A DNA stretch of 64,000 nt from Candidatus Gastranaerophilales bacterium. GTDB lineage: Bacteria > Cyanobacteriota > Vampirovibrionia > Gastranaerophilales > Gastranaerophilaceae. Position numbers and translations under genes: made by a program. Below, piece by piece: positions 55,026 to 63,893 of the stretch. Where the stretch lies: contig CALUUJ010000002.1 of assembly GCA_944323935.1 (NCBI GenBank), positions 62,001 to 126,000 on the forward strand. Direction: 5' to 3'. The notes below the pieces were generated by a model. That model searched no databases and was not told the origin of the DNA. It saw only the letters and a list, made by a program, of their open reading frames with translations. Numbering within the stretch: position 1 is the stretch's first letter; each line of letters opens with the position of its first letter.

Positions 55026-55328
55026 ATGTTGGATTTTTTAATACAAAGTTTTCAATTTAAGTCAATGAGCTTCTTTGAAGCAGGTATGTTAATATGTTTT
55101 GGTGCAAGCTGGCCTTTTGCCGTTATGAAAACATATAAATCAAAAAATGTAAAAGGAAAGAGTCGTTTATTTCTGACTTTGATAATTCTTGGTTATATAT
55201 GTGGTATTATTAATAAAATACTTAATTCTGTGGATATTGTTTTTTGGTTATATATAATAAACTTATTATTGGTAGGTACTGATTTTGCATTTTGTTTAAT
55301 ATACAGAAACAGAGAGGAACAAAAATAA
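55026..55328 (+). CDS. SemiSWEET/PQ-loop-like small membrane protein
   Basis: A 100-aa protein with three predicted helices (about 17-34, 45-64, 70-90) separated by a short basic loop. FGASWPFAVMKTYKSKNVKGKS fits the SemiSWEET/PQ-loop pattern (a Pro at the kink, then a basic K-T/S-x-K-x-x-x-G-x-S loop). Such half-size transporters dimerise to pass small sugars or other metabolites. The PQ pair itself is WP-F here, so the assignment is family-level only. It starts the operon that includes lspA and rluD. Confidence 0.65.
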   Translation: MLDFLIQSFQFKSMSFFEAGMLICFGASWPFAVMKTYKSKNVKGKSRLFLTLIILGYICGIINKILNSVDIVFWLYIINLLLVGTDFAFCLIYRNREEQK

Positions 55329-55330
55329 AA

Positions 55331-56317
55331 ATGAGAAAAGCTGGTATTTTATATATAATCTTTATCCTGAGTATAATGTTTTATTGTGGCAGTGATGCTT
55401 TTGCTGTTTCTGCAATTCCTCAAAAAGATGCAAATATAAACATTACTGTAGAAGCTGATGATGAAGATTTTGAAGAAACAGATATAATAAAGAAAGTGAG
55501 TTTTAGAGATAAGTTTAAACGCTCACCGGAAGCTCAAATACAGAGTTTCTTTAAAAAATACAACAGATATTCATCTAAAAATAATATAGAAAAATTAAAA
55601 GAATTATATTCAGAAGACTATATAAATAATGATGGCTTTAATAAAGAGACGATTTTCAAAATGATGGAAATGGCGTCAGGAGCATATAAAGATGTCTCTT
55701 ATATTACAGAAATAGAAAGTATAAAAGTAGAAGGAAATTATGCAGTAGTGAAGGCATATGAAATTGCAAAAGGAGAAACAATAAAAGTTATTGAAAAGCT
55801 ACAAGATACAGGTTCTATTTTATCTGAAATATATTATACTGATTATCTAAAAAAAGAAGGTAATAAGTGGAAAATAGTAGCAACTGAAATTAATTCGGAA
55901 AAAGTTGAATTAAAATACGGTGAAGCAAAAAATATGACAGTTGATGTAGTTGCTCCGAAAACTGTTCCGGAAGGCTCTGTGTATGAAGTCTCAATAAATA
56001 CGAAAACACCGGATGGAGTATTTATGGTTGGTTCTATTGTTAATGAACCCATTGTATATCCGCAAGTACAAACAAAAGATGTATTCAGAAGCATAAAAGC
56101 AGAAACATTATCAAGACTCTTAACTGCCAATAAAGATAATAATAATGAATATGCAACAATTTCTATTGCAATAACAAGAGCACAAATTGAACCACCGTCT
56201 GTTATTTTGAACATGACAGGAATGGCCTTCGTTATGAGAAGAGTTAATGTTTTTTCTCTAAATGATAATGTAAAAATTGATAAGGAGATAAGTGATGTCC
56301 AGACAACAAAAAACTAA
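55331..56317 (+). CDS. Exported protein with NTF2-like domain
   Basis: I start at the ATG at 55331 (328 aa), because residues 1-26 are then a clean signal peptide (MRKAGILYIIFILSIMFYCG... ending DAFAVS). The frame is open upstream to 55292. Residues about 60-190 resemble an NTF2/SnoaL-type fold (SFFKKYNRYSSKNNIEKLKELYSEDYIN, YYTDYLKKEGNKWKIVATEI). The C-terminal 120 residues are a beta-rich domain (KTVPEGSVYEVSINTKTPDGVF). The substrate is unknown; it is probably periplasmic. It overlaps lspA by 23 nt. Confidence 0.75.
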   Translation: MRKAGILYIIFILSIMFYCGSDAFAVSAIPQKDANINITVEADDEDFEETDIIKKVSFRDKFKRSPEAQIQSFFKKYNRYSSKNNIEKLKELYSEDYINNDGFNKETIFKMMEMASGAYKDVSYITEIESIKVEGNYAVVKAYEIAKGETIKVIEKLQDTGSILSEIYYTDYLKKEGNKWKIVATEINSEKVELKYGEAKNMTVDVVAPKTVPEGSVYEVSINTKTPDGVFMVGSIVNEPIVYPQVQTKDVFRSIKAETLSRLLTANKDNNNEYATISIAITRAQIEPPSVILNMTGMAFVMRRVNVFSLNDNVKIDKEISDVQTTKN

Positions 56318-56789
56318 GGAACCTTTAATTGATATTTTCACAATTGTAAAATATTTTATTCTATGGATTTTATTTGCATTAGTTGCATATGGTGTTAAGG
56401 TTGTTGTTATGATGGCTTTAAGTGCTTCTCCTACAAAACAAGTTGGTAATGGTATTCTAACACTATATGAAGTGTATAACACAGGTGCTGCTTTCAATTT
56501 ATTTTCAAATCAACCTGAAATGATAATTACAGCTTCTTTTGTTGCTGTTGCATTAATTACTTTTATAGTTTTAGTTGCATCAGGTAAAATAACACAGACC
56601 GCAGTTTCTGCTATGGCTGCTTTAAGTGCCGGTATAACAATGAATATGCTTGAAAGAATTAATCAAGGCTATGTTATTGATTATATTCATTGTAATTTTC
56701 TTGAAAATTTCCCTGTATTCAATGTTCCTGATATTATGATTGTTGTGGGTGCAATAGGCTTAATGCTTTCTTTATTAACAAAAAGATAG
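56295..56789 (+). CDS. lspA: Lipoprotein signal peptidase (signal peptidase II)
   Basis: I place the start at the ATG at 56295 (164 aa), supported by AAGGAGA about 7 nt upstream. Four transmembrane helices. YNTGAAFNLF is the N-T-G-A-A-F motif. YVIDYIHCNF and VFNVPDIMI carry the two catalytic Asp residues. NMLERI stands where N-x-x-D-R is usual, so the conserved third Asp is Glu. It removes signal peptides from prolipoproteins in the inner membrane. It overlaps the upstream gene by 23 nt and precedes rluD. Confidence 0.9.
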   Translation: MSRQQKTKEPLIDIFTIVKYFILWILFALVAYGVKVVVMMALSASPTKQVGNGILTLYEVYNTGAAFNLFSNQPEMIITASFVAVALITFIVLVASGKITQTAVSAMAALSAGITMNMLERINQGYVIDYIHCNFLENFPVFNVPDIMIVVGAIGLMLSLLTKR

Positions 56790-56798
56790 GTTTTAATA

Positions 56799-57725
56799 AT
56801 GACAAAAAAATATATTTTTAGTGTCCAATCTTTAAATGAACCAATGAGGTTGGATGCTTTTTTGTCTATGCAACAAGAGTTTTCTTCACGTGCTCAAGTA
56901 CAGAATTTAATTAATAAAAAACAAGTTTATGTAAATTCTCAAATCGTAAAACCATCATATAAAGTAAAAAATGATGATGAAATTGCAGTTGAACTAAGTG
57001 AAGAATTTAATGTTATTATTCTTCCTGAAAATATTCCATTGGATATAGTTTATGAGGATGAAAATATTGCTGTAATAAACAAACCAAAGAATATGATAAC
57101 TCATCCTACAGTAAAAGAAACATCCGGAACTTTAGTCAATGCAATTTTGTATAAATATGGTGCTGAAGGATTGTCAGATGTTAATGGAATTATGAGACCA
57201 GGAATTGTTCATAGGCTGGATAGAAATACATCAGGTCTGATAATGATAGCAAAAAACAATAAAGCACATACTTTTTTAACTGAACAGATAAAGACAAAAG
57301 CAGCAAAAAGAAAATATTTAGCAATTGTACATGGTAATTTTGAACAAAATACAGGTATAATTAATGCACCAATATCAAGACATCCTTCAAAACCGGAAAA
57401 AATGGCAGTTGTTGAAAATGGAAAACCCTCAGTCACTCATTATAAAGTTTTAGAGCAATTTAAAGGATATTCATTTATAGAATTAGAACTGGAAACAGGT
57501 CGTACACACCAAATTAGAGTTCACATGTCATATATAGGACATCCGATTGTCAATGATACTTTATATAATAAAATTCCATTTAAAGTAAAAACAACAGAGC
57601 AAGTTCTTCAATCATATAGTCTCCGATTTGCGACTTTGAATAATGATGATATAATTAGTCTTGAAATAAATCCGGACAATGATATTGAAAAGGTATTAAA
57701 ATATTTGAGGAGTAATAAAAAATGA
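56799..57725 (+). CDS. rluD: RluD-type 23S rRNA pseudouridine synthase
   Basis: A 308-aa protein. An N-terminal S4 domain (about 15-75, RLDAFLSMQQEFSSRAQVQNLINKKQVYVN) is followed by the RluA-family catalytic core with IVHRLDRNTSGLIMIAKN, which carries the catalytic Asp, and ELETGRTHQIRVHMSYIGHPIVND. The S4 domain favours RluD over RluA, but specificity (positions 1911/1915/1917 for RluD) cannot be read directly. lspA-rluD adjacency is common. Overlaps the next gene by 4 nt. Confidence 0.92.
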   Translation: MTKKYIFSVQSLNEPMRLDAFLSMQQEFSSRAQVQNLINKKQVYVNSQIVKPSYKVKNDDEIAVELSEEFNVIILPENIPLDIVYEDENIAVINKPKNMITHPTVKETSGTLVNAILYKYGAEGLSDVNGIMRPGIVHRLDRNTSGLIMIAKNNKAHTFLTEQIKTKAAKRKYLAIVHGNFEQNTGIINAPISRHPSKPEKMAVVENGKPSVTHYKVLEQFKGYSFIELELETGRTHQIRVHMSYIGHPIVNDTLYNKIPFKVKTTEQVLQSYSLRFATLNNDDIISLEINPDNDIEKVLKYLRSNKK

Positions 57726-58084
57726 AAAAAAGAATATTTTTGTCTTTAATTGAATCAATTTTATTTTGTATAATTTTGTTTTTAGCATATATAAATTACA
57801 AAACAAATACAACTTCGCAAATGAGTATTTCATTAGATGGTACGATTGTTATATTAAATACATTTTTTGTAATAATTGGAATTTATCTCTTTGGAATTTT
57901 TTCAGGTTTTGTATATTCGTTTGTATTAGGACAAAGATATAAAGATCAAATTGAATTCTATGCAAGGAAAAATGAAAAATTATCACAGCAAAATGAAATA
58001 GATACTGATGATAAGGAAGCACTTCAAAGAAAAATTGCTACATTAGAAATTGCTCTTGAAAATGCATTAAAGAAGAAAGATTAA
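57722..58084 (+). CDS. LapA-like (DUF1049) small inner-membrane protein
   Basis: A 120-aa protein with two hydrophobic helices (about 5-25 and 45-70, VILNTFFVIIGIYLFGIFSGFVYSFVLG) and a cytoplasmic coiled coil (about 78-118). The topology and the FFVIIGIYLFGIFSG segment match LPS-assembly LapA/DUF1049 proteins. Homology is weak. It is the last gene of the operon and overlaps rluD by 4 nt. In E. coli, LapA works with LapB in LpxC control, but no lapB is visible here. Confidence 0.6.
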   Translation: MKKRIFLSLIESILFCIILFLAYINYKTNTTSQMSISLDGTIVILNTFFVIIGIYLFGIFSGFVYSFVLGQRYKDQIEFYARKNEKLSQQNEIDTDDKEALQRKIATLEIALENALKKKD

Positions 58085-58131
58085 AGTTATATATAATATT
58101 AAATTATCTTTAGATATTGCAGTCTATATTG

Positions 58132-58160
58132 TTGACATTGATTTTTGCTTGTAGTATCAA
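58132..58160 (+). promoter_or_regulatory. rpsL-rpsG promoter
   Basis: A consensus -35 TTGACA (58132-58137) and a -10-like TATCAA (58155-58160) are spaced 17 nt apart, 78 nt before the rpsL ATG. The leader ends with a strong SD AAGGAGA. Confidence 0.6.
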
Positions 58161-58237
58161 TATAACAGAAAGTAAAAAGAGTGGTTAAGTTTGTGCTGAA
58201 AATTAATCACTAAAAATAATAAAAACAAGGAGAAAAC

Positions 58238-58615
58238 ATGCCAACAATAGCACAGTTAGTACGTAAAGAACGTAAGAAAACAACTGATAAGACTAAATCA
58301 CCGGCGTTAACAAATTGCCCTCAAAGAAGAGGTGTTTGTACAAGAGTTTATACTACAACTCCCAAAAAGCCAAATTCTGCACTAAGAAAAGTAGCAAGGG
58401 TAAGATTAACAAACGGATTTGAAGTTACTTCATATATTCCAGGTATCGGACACAATTTACAAGAACACTCTGTTGTATTAATCAGAGGCGGAAGGGTAAA
58501 GGATTTACCAGGTGTAAGGTATCACATTGTTAGAGGTACATTAGATACAGCAGGCGTTGCAAATAGAATGAAATCAAGATCTAAATACGGCGCTAAGAGA
58601 GCTAAGAAAAAATAG
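58238..58615 (+). CDS. rpsL: 30S ribosomal protein S12
   Basis: A 125-aa protein of normal length. It contains the universally conserved [18 protein letters not shown] and [20 protein letters not shown], including the P-N-S-A-L-R-K and K-D-L-P-G-V segments where streptomycin resistance arises (Lys42 and Lys87 regions). It acts in decoding at the A site. Preceded by a consensus-like promoter and followed by rpsG 15 nt later. Confidence 0.99.
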   Translation: MPTIAQLVRKERKKTTDKTKSPALTNCPQRRGVCTRVYTTTPKKPNSALRKVARVRLTNGFEVTSYIPGIGHNLQEHSVVLIRGGRVKDLPGVRYHIVRGTLDTAGVANRMKSRSKYGAKRAKKK

Positions 58616-58630
58616 GAAAGGTGATTTATA

Positions 58631-59101
58631 ATGTCAAGACGTAGTAAACCTGCAAGAAGAATACCTGCTCCTGATGCTGTATATAATAGCGTTGATATCG
58701 CTAGTTTTATTAACAGATTAATGAGACGTGGTAAAAAATCAGTTGCAGAAAGAATTTTTTATTCAACATTAGAAAACATAAAAACAAAAACTAAAGATGA
58801 ACCATTGGAAGTATTTAAAAAAGCATTAACAAATGCTACTCCTTTATTAGAAGTTAAAGCAAGAAGAATCGGTGGTTCTACATACCAAGTTCCATTGGAA
58901 GTTAAAGCAGATAGAGGTATGGTTTTAGGTTCAACTTGGATTATAGAATCTGCTAAAAAACGTAGCGGAAAATCTATGGTTGAGAAATTAACTAATGAAT
59001 TAATGGATGCTTCAAATGGAGTTGGTGCAGCTTGTAAAAAACGTGAAGATACGCACAAAATGGCTGAAGCAAACAAAGCATTTGCTCATTATAGATATTA
59101 G
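58631..59101 (+). CDS. rpsG: 30S ribosomal protein S7
   Basis: A 156-aa protein. The conserved LINRLMRRGKKSVAERIFYSTLE, EVKARRIGGSTYQVPLEV and NELMDASNGVGAACKKREDTHKMAEANKAFAHYR (by position, about 120-153) are all present. It is the 16S 3' major domain assembly initiator. A terminator follows directly, so the usual str-operon continuation (fusA, tuf) is not present here. Confidence 0.99.
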   Translation: MSRRSKPARRIPAPDAVYNSVDIASFINRLMRRGKKSVAERIFYSTLENIKTKTKDEPLEVFKKALTNATPLLEVKARRIGGSTYQVPLEVKADRGMVLGSTWIIESAKKRSGKSMVEKLTNELMDASNGVGAACKKREDTHKMAEANKAFAHYRY

Positions 59102-59116
59102 TTTTGTATTTTATAG

Positions 59117-59147
59117 AAAAATAGGACTCAAAAGAGTCCTATTTTTT
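59117..59147. terminator. Bidirectional intrinsic terminator after rpsG
   Basis: The 10-bp stem AATAGGACTC (59120-59129) with GAGTCCTATT (59134-59143) has a tetraloop and A/T runs on both sides. It serves rpsG (+) and the convergent Tyr-rich gene (-). Confidence 0.9.
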
Positions 59148-59150
59148 GTA

Positions 59151-59672
59151 TTATTTAGGTTGTTTTTGTGGCGGTTTATTATGATGTCCCCCATTATCAT
59201 TTGGTTTTGGTGGTTTCGGTGGGGGTTTTGGACCTCCATTAGGGGGTATTGGCGTAATAGGACCATTTATATATATTGGTTTTTTACCAATACTGTAGTT
59301 ATATGAAAAACCTTTATAATTATATCCTCCTGTAGAATAATTAAAGCCTCCCGTAGAATATATTCCGTTTCTATAATATGGTCCAATCCTATAAATATTA
59401 TTATAATTATAATTATTAATATAATAGTATGGTGAATATGTCATGTCTTGATTTTGACTATCATCTTTTGTTTCGGTCGTTTTTTTTACTTTTTGACCCG
59501 GTAGTTTTTCATAAGAAAAATTTTGACTGGATTCATTTTTTTCAGCATTAGGATTATCTTCTCCAACACTTAAAGATTGAGTATACATCCCTTCATAGAA
59601 AGCGAAGGAGAAAGGCACTGTACTCAATATTATGACTATGGACAAAATAATTTTATAAAAAGGACTATTCAC
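59151..59672 (-). CDS. Exported Tyr/Asn/Gly- and Pro-rich protein
   Basis: A 173-aa protein. Signal peptide 1-25 (ILSIVIILSTVPFSFAFYEG). A polar region follows, then a Tyr/Asn/Gly-rich stretch with short repeats (YSPYYYINNYNYNN, YSTGGFNYSTGGYNYKG, about 85-130), then a Pro/Gly/Lys-rich tail (about 135-173, PPPKPPKP). The composition suggests a secreted, disordered, adhesive or cell-surface protein. No family recognised. SD AAAGG precedes the start. Confidence 0.7.
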   Translation of the reverse strand: MNSPFYKIILSIVIILSTVPFSFAFYEGMYTQSLSVGEDNPNAEKNESSQNFSYEKLPGQKVKKTTETKDDSQNQDMTYSPYYYINNYNYNNIYRIGPYYRNGIYSTGGFNYSTGGYNYKGFSYNYSIGKKPIYINGPITPIPPNGGPKPPPKPPKPNDNGGHHNKPPQKQPK

Positions 59673-59744
59673 TTTTACCTTTCTTTATTATTTTATATAT
59701 AACCTTATAATTTAATATAACTGTATAATTTCCGAAAAAGTTCA

Positions 59745-60245
59745 TTATCTATAATTTTGGAATTGAAGTGGAATTTCGTAATTATCTTCTTTTTCTCTTA
59801 ACATTTTAATTACAGCTTGAAGATCATCTTTATCTTTGCCTGAAACCCTGACTTGTTCACCTTGAATTGAAGCTTGGACTTTAAGTTTTGTATTTTTTAT
59901 ATCAGCCACAATTTTTTTTGCGAGTTCTTGTGTTAATCCTTTTTTTAAATTAAAAACTTGTCTGACATTTCCGCCGAGAGCATTTTCTACTTGTTGTGCA
60001 TCAAGAATTTTGATACTTAATCCTCTTTTTATCATTTTAGATTGAAGAATATCAAGAATGTTCTTTAATTTCATTTCATCATTTGTTGTAATAGTTATCG
60101 ATTTATCAGCATCTAAAATGACATCCGAATTAGAACCTTTTAAATCGAATCTTGTAGTTAGTTCTCTTTTTACCTGGTCGATAGCATTAACAAGTTCTTG
60201 TTTGTCAAACTCAGATACGATATCAAAGCTGCAATCTTTAGCCAT
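59745..60245 (-). CDS. YajQ family nucleotide-binding protein
   Basis: A 166-aa protein with two ferredoxin-like halves. The start CSFDIVSEFDKQELVNAIDQVKRELTTRFDLKGS (by position, about 4-37) and the C-terminal VQASIQGEQVRVSGKDKDDLQAVIKMLRE match YajQ throughout. YajQ binds c-di-GMP in Xanthomonas and nucleotides in E. coli; the role here is inferred only. SD AAGGAG precedes the ATG. Single gene. Confidence 0.95.
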   Translation of the reverse strand: MAKDCSFDIVSEFDKQELVNAIDQVKRELTTRFDLKGSNSDVILDADKSITITTNDEMKLKNILDILQSKMIKRGLSIKILDAQQVENALGGNVRQVFNLKKGLTQELAKKIVADIKNTKLKVQASIQGEQVRVSGKDKDDLQAVIKMLREKEDNYEIPLQFQNYR

Positions 60246-60352
60246 ATAAAACTCCTTTTTGTGTATCTTTTTAATTATACAATATCATTAGCAGATTTAA
60301 CAAATTAATTGAATAAATTGTATAAGTTCATTTTATAGAGTATAATTTTCGT

Positions 60353-60733
60353 ATGTCTGATTATAGAAAAAATATAGGTAACAATAATAATAAAGTTGAA
60401 CAAAAACATAAAAAGAAGATTCATTATTCACTTCTTACTTTTGTTTTGTTGATTTGTATTGTTGAATTAGCAGTTAGTGCTGTAAACAATATAAATAAGA
60501 ATATAAATTTTGCATCTAAAATTCGTGGTTTAGAAGAAAAAAGAAACGAAGAATTAAATAAAAACAAGCAGTTAAAATCAGAAATAGAAAACTTTAATTC
60601 GGAGACTACGCTTGAATCAATAGCCAGAAATAACTTAAAAATGGCAGAAGAAAATGAAATTCTTTTAATTATAAATAAACCAAAAAAAGAAATACAGGTA
60701 GATGATAGTATAAAAAAGAAAAAGGATAAATAA
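60353..60733 (+). CDS. FtsB/DivIC-like septum formation protein
   Basis: A 126-aa bitopic protein. The basic cytoplasmic N-terminus (1-28) is followed by one transmembrane helix (SLLTFVLLICIVELAVSAV, about 28-46) and a coiled coil (FASKIRGLEEKRNEELNKNKQLKSEIENF). LESIARNNLKMAEENEILLII is the DivIC/FtsB signature after the coiled coil. It probably joins the FtsB-FtsL-FtsQ divisome complex. A terminator follows. Confidence 0.8.
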   Translation: MSDYRKNIGNNNNKVEQKHKKKIHYSLLTFVLLICIVELAVSAVNNINKNINFASKIRGLEEKRNEELNKNKQLKSEIENFNSETTLESIARNNLKMAEENEILLIINKPKKEIQVDDSIKKKKDK

Positions 60734-60741
60734 TTATACGA

Positions 60742-60767
60742 AAAGACCGTCAATAAAGACGGTCTTT
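60742..60767. terminator. Intrinsic terminator after the FtsB-like gene
   Basis: A perfect 10-bp stem, AAAGACCGTC (60742-60751) with GACGGTCTTT (60758-60767), serves the plus-strand gene. It also lies just past the stop of the minus-strand microgene at 60783. Confidence 0.85.
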
Positions 60768-60782
60768 AAATCTCTCAATAAA

Positions 60783-60938
60783 CTATTTGACTGAAACAAG
60801 TCTTAAGTTTACACCAATATCCGTGTTTACCTGCCTGATGCTTGCAATTGCCATAGAACGGCGTTTTTTTGCACCTCTTAAAAAAAATTCTACACCTTCG
60901 GAAATATTACTTGTAGGAATGATGATTTTTTTGTTCAT
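60783..60938 (-). CDS. 51-aa basic microprotein
   Basis: A short minus-strand ORF from ATG at 60938 to TAG at 60785-60783. The product starts MNKKIIIPTSNISEGVEFFL and continues RGAKKRRSMAIASIRQVNTD, then IGVNLRLVSVK. It is preceded by a good SD (AGGA, 7 nt before the ATG) and ends next to an intrinsic terminator, which supports a real gene. It is basic in the middle (KKRR) with no membrane segment. No family recognised. It fills most of the 393-bp gap between the FtsB-like and hydrolase genes. Confidence 0.6.
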   Translation of the reverse strand: MNKKIIIPTSNISEGVEFFLRGAKKRRSMAIASIRQVNTDIGVNLRLVSVK

Positions 60939-61126
60939 TTTGTTTTCCTAATTTTCTCTGATAAATTGATATTCGACATTATTTATATTTACTTTAGTTT
61001 TTGATTCAAAATGTTAAAATTTGTAATAATTAATGAAAAAATGATTCAACTCTTTTCAACAAGATTGGAATATTTTCTGATTTTTTTGTTTATAATATGA
61101 AATTAATGAATATTTAAGGAAAAGCA

Positions 61127-61840
61127 ATGAACGAGATAAAATTAAAAACAATTGATCAAATAGAGATTGCTGTAAATTGTTACAAAAATGGTTTTGATAG
61201 TGTTGTTATTATTGCCCCCGGTTGGTTTATGACTAAAGATAGTAAATCCTTTAGGGAAATCAGTGATATTTTCAAAGAATATTCTGATGTTTTGGCTATG
61301 GATTTTAGAGGACACGGCAGAAGTAAGGGCTTTTATACATTTACAACTAAAGAAATAAATGATATTTCAACAGTAATAGAATATGCAAAACAACATTATA
61401 GAAAAATATACTTAATGGGATTTTCGCTTGGTGCTGCATTAGTCTTAATTGCAGGTTCGAAGTTTGATTATATAGATAAAATAATTGCAATTAGTGCGCC
61501 TACTTGTTTTAGTAAAATTGAAAATAAAGTATGGAAAAAAGAAGCATGGATTCCAACACTTCAAAAATGTGAGTTAAAAAGGTGGGTATCTATACGCCCT
61601 AGTATTATAAACAGGAAGAAAATAAATCCGATAGATATTATAGATAAGGTAAAATGTCCAACATTATTTATGGCAGGAGAAAAAGATCCTACAGTATGTG
61701 CTTGGCATACTGAAGCTCTATATAATAAGGCAATTTGTCCAAAAAAATATGAGTTGTTTGAAAAATGCTGCCACGCTGAGGATTTATTTCTACAAAACAG
61801 AGAAAGATTTATAAAAACTTGTATTGATTGGTTGTTTTAA
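61127..61840 (+). CDS. Alpha/beta hydrolase
   Basis: A 237-aa alpha/beta-hydrolase fold protein. The oxyanion strand region is VIIAPGWFMTKDSK, MDFRGHGRSKGFY follows, the nucleophile elbow is MGFSLGAALVL (Ser near 104), the acid is probably in AGEKDPTV, and the base His is in KCCHAEDLF. This is the full Ser-Asp-His triad. No lid domain and no signal peptide. The substrate (ester or other acyl compound) is unknown. SD AAGGA precedes the ATG. Confidence 0.9.
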   Translation: MNEIKLKTIDQIEIAVNCYKNGFDSVVIIAPGWFMTKDSKSFREISDIFKEYSDVLAMDFRGHGRSKGFYTFTTKEINDISTVIEYAKQHYRKIYLMGFSLGAALVLIAGSKFDYIDKIIAISAPTCFSKIENKVWKKEAWIPTLQKCELKRWVSIRPSIINRKKINPIDIIDKVKCPTLFMAGEKDPTVCAWHTEALYNKAICPKKYELFEKCCHAEDLFLQNRERFIKTCIDWLF

Positions 61841-61930
61841 ATAATTAATTTTTCATTAATATTTTAAAGAAAAATGGAAATCAGTTGTATAAATAAATAG
61901 TGATAAGGGAGTTAAAAGGAGGAAATAATT
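61841..61930 (+). promoter_or_regulatory. groESL leader without a CIRCE element
   Basis: A -10-like TATAAA lies near 61889, and a strong SD (AAAGGAGGA) lies just before the groES ATG. I looked for the CIRCE inverted repeat (TTAGCACTC-N9-GAGTGCTAA) and found nothing like it, so HrcA control is not indicated by this leader. Confidence 0.5.
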
Positions 61931-62218
61931 ATGACAATAAGACCATTAGGTGACAAAATTGTTATTAAAGTTATTGAAGATGCGGAACAAACATCAGGAG
62001 GTATCTTTATACCTGACAGTGCAAAAGAAAAATCTCAAAAAGGAGAAGTAATTGCAGTAGGAACTGGTAAAATTACAGAAAAAGGTGAGCGTGAACCAAT
62101 GGATGTAAAAGTTGGTGAAATTGTTCTTTTTGCAAAGTATGCAGGTACTGATGTAAAGGTTTCAGATGAAACATTAAAAATAATGTCAGTTTCTGATGTT
62201 CTAGGTGTGATTGAGTAA
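61931..62218 (+). CDS. groES: Co-chaperonin GroES
   Basis: A 95-aa protein. IRPLGDKIVIKVIEDAEQTSGGIFIPDSAKEKSQKGEVIAVG (by position, 3-44) includes the mobile loop that binds GroEL. DVKVGEIVLFAKYAGTDVKV is the conserved second half. Caps the GroEL folding chamber. Followed by groEL after 25 nt. Confidence 0.99.
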   Translation: MTIRPLGDKIVIKVIEDAEQTSGGIFIPDSAKEKSQKGEVIAVGTGKITEKGEREPMDVKVGEIVLFAKYAGTDVKVSDETLKIMSVSDVLGVIE

Positions 62219-62231
62219 TAAATTTTATTGA

Positions 62232-63893
<1,662 letters not shown>

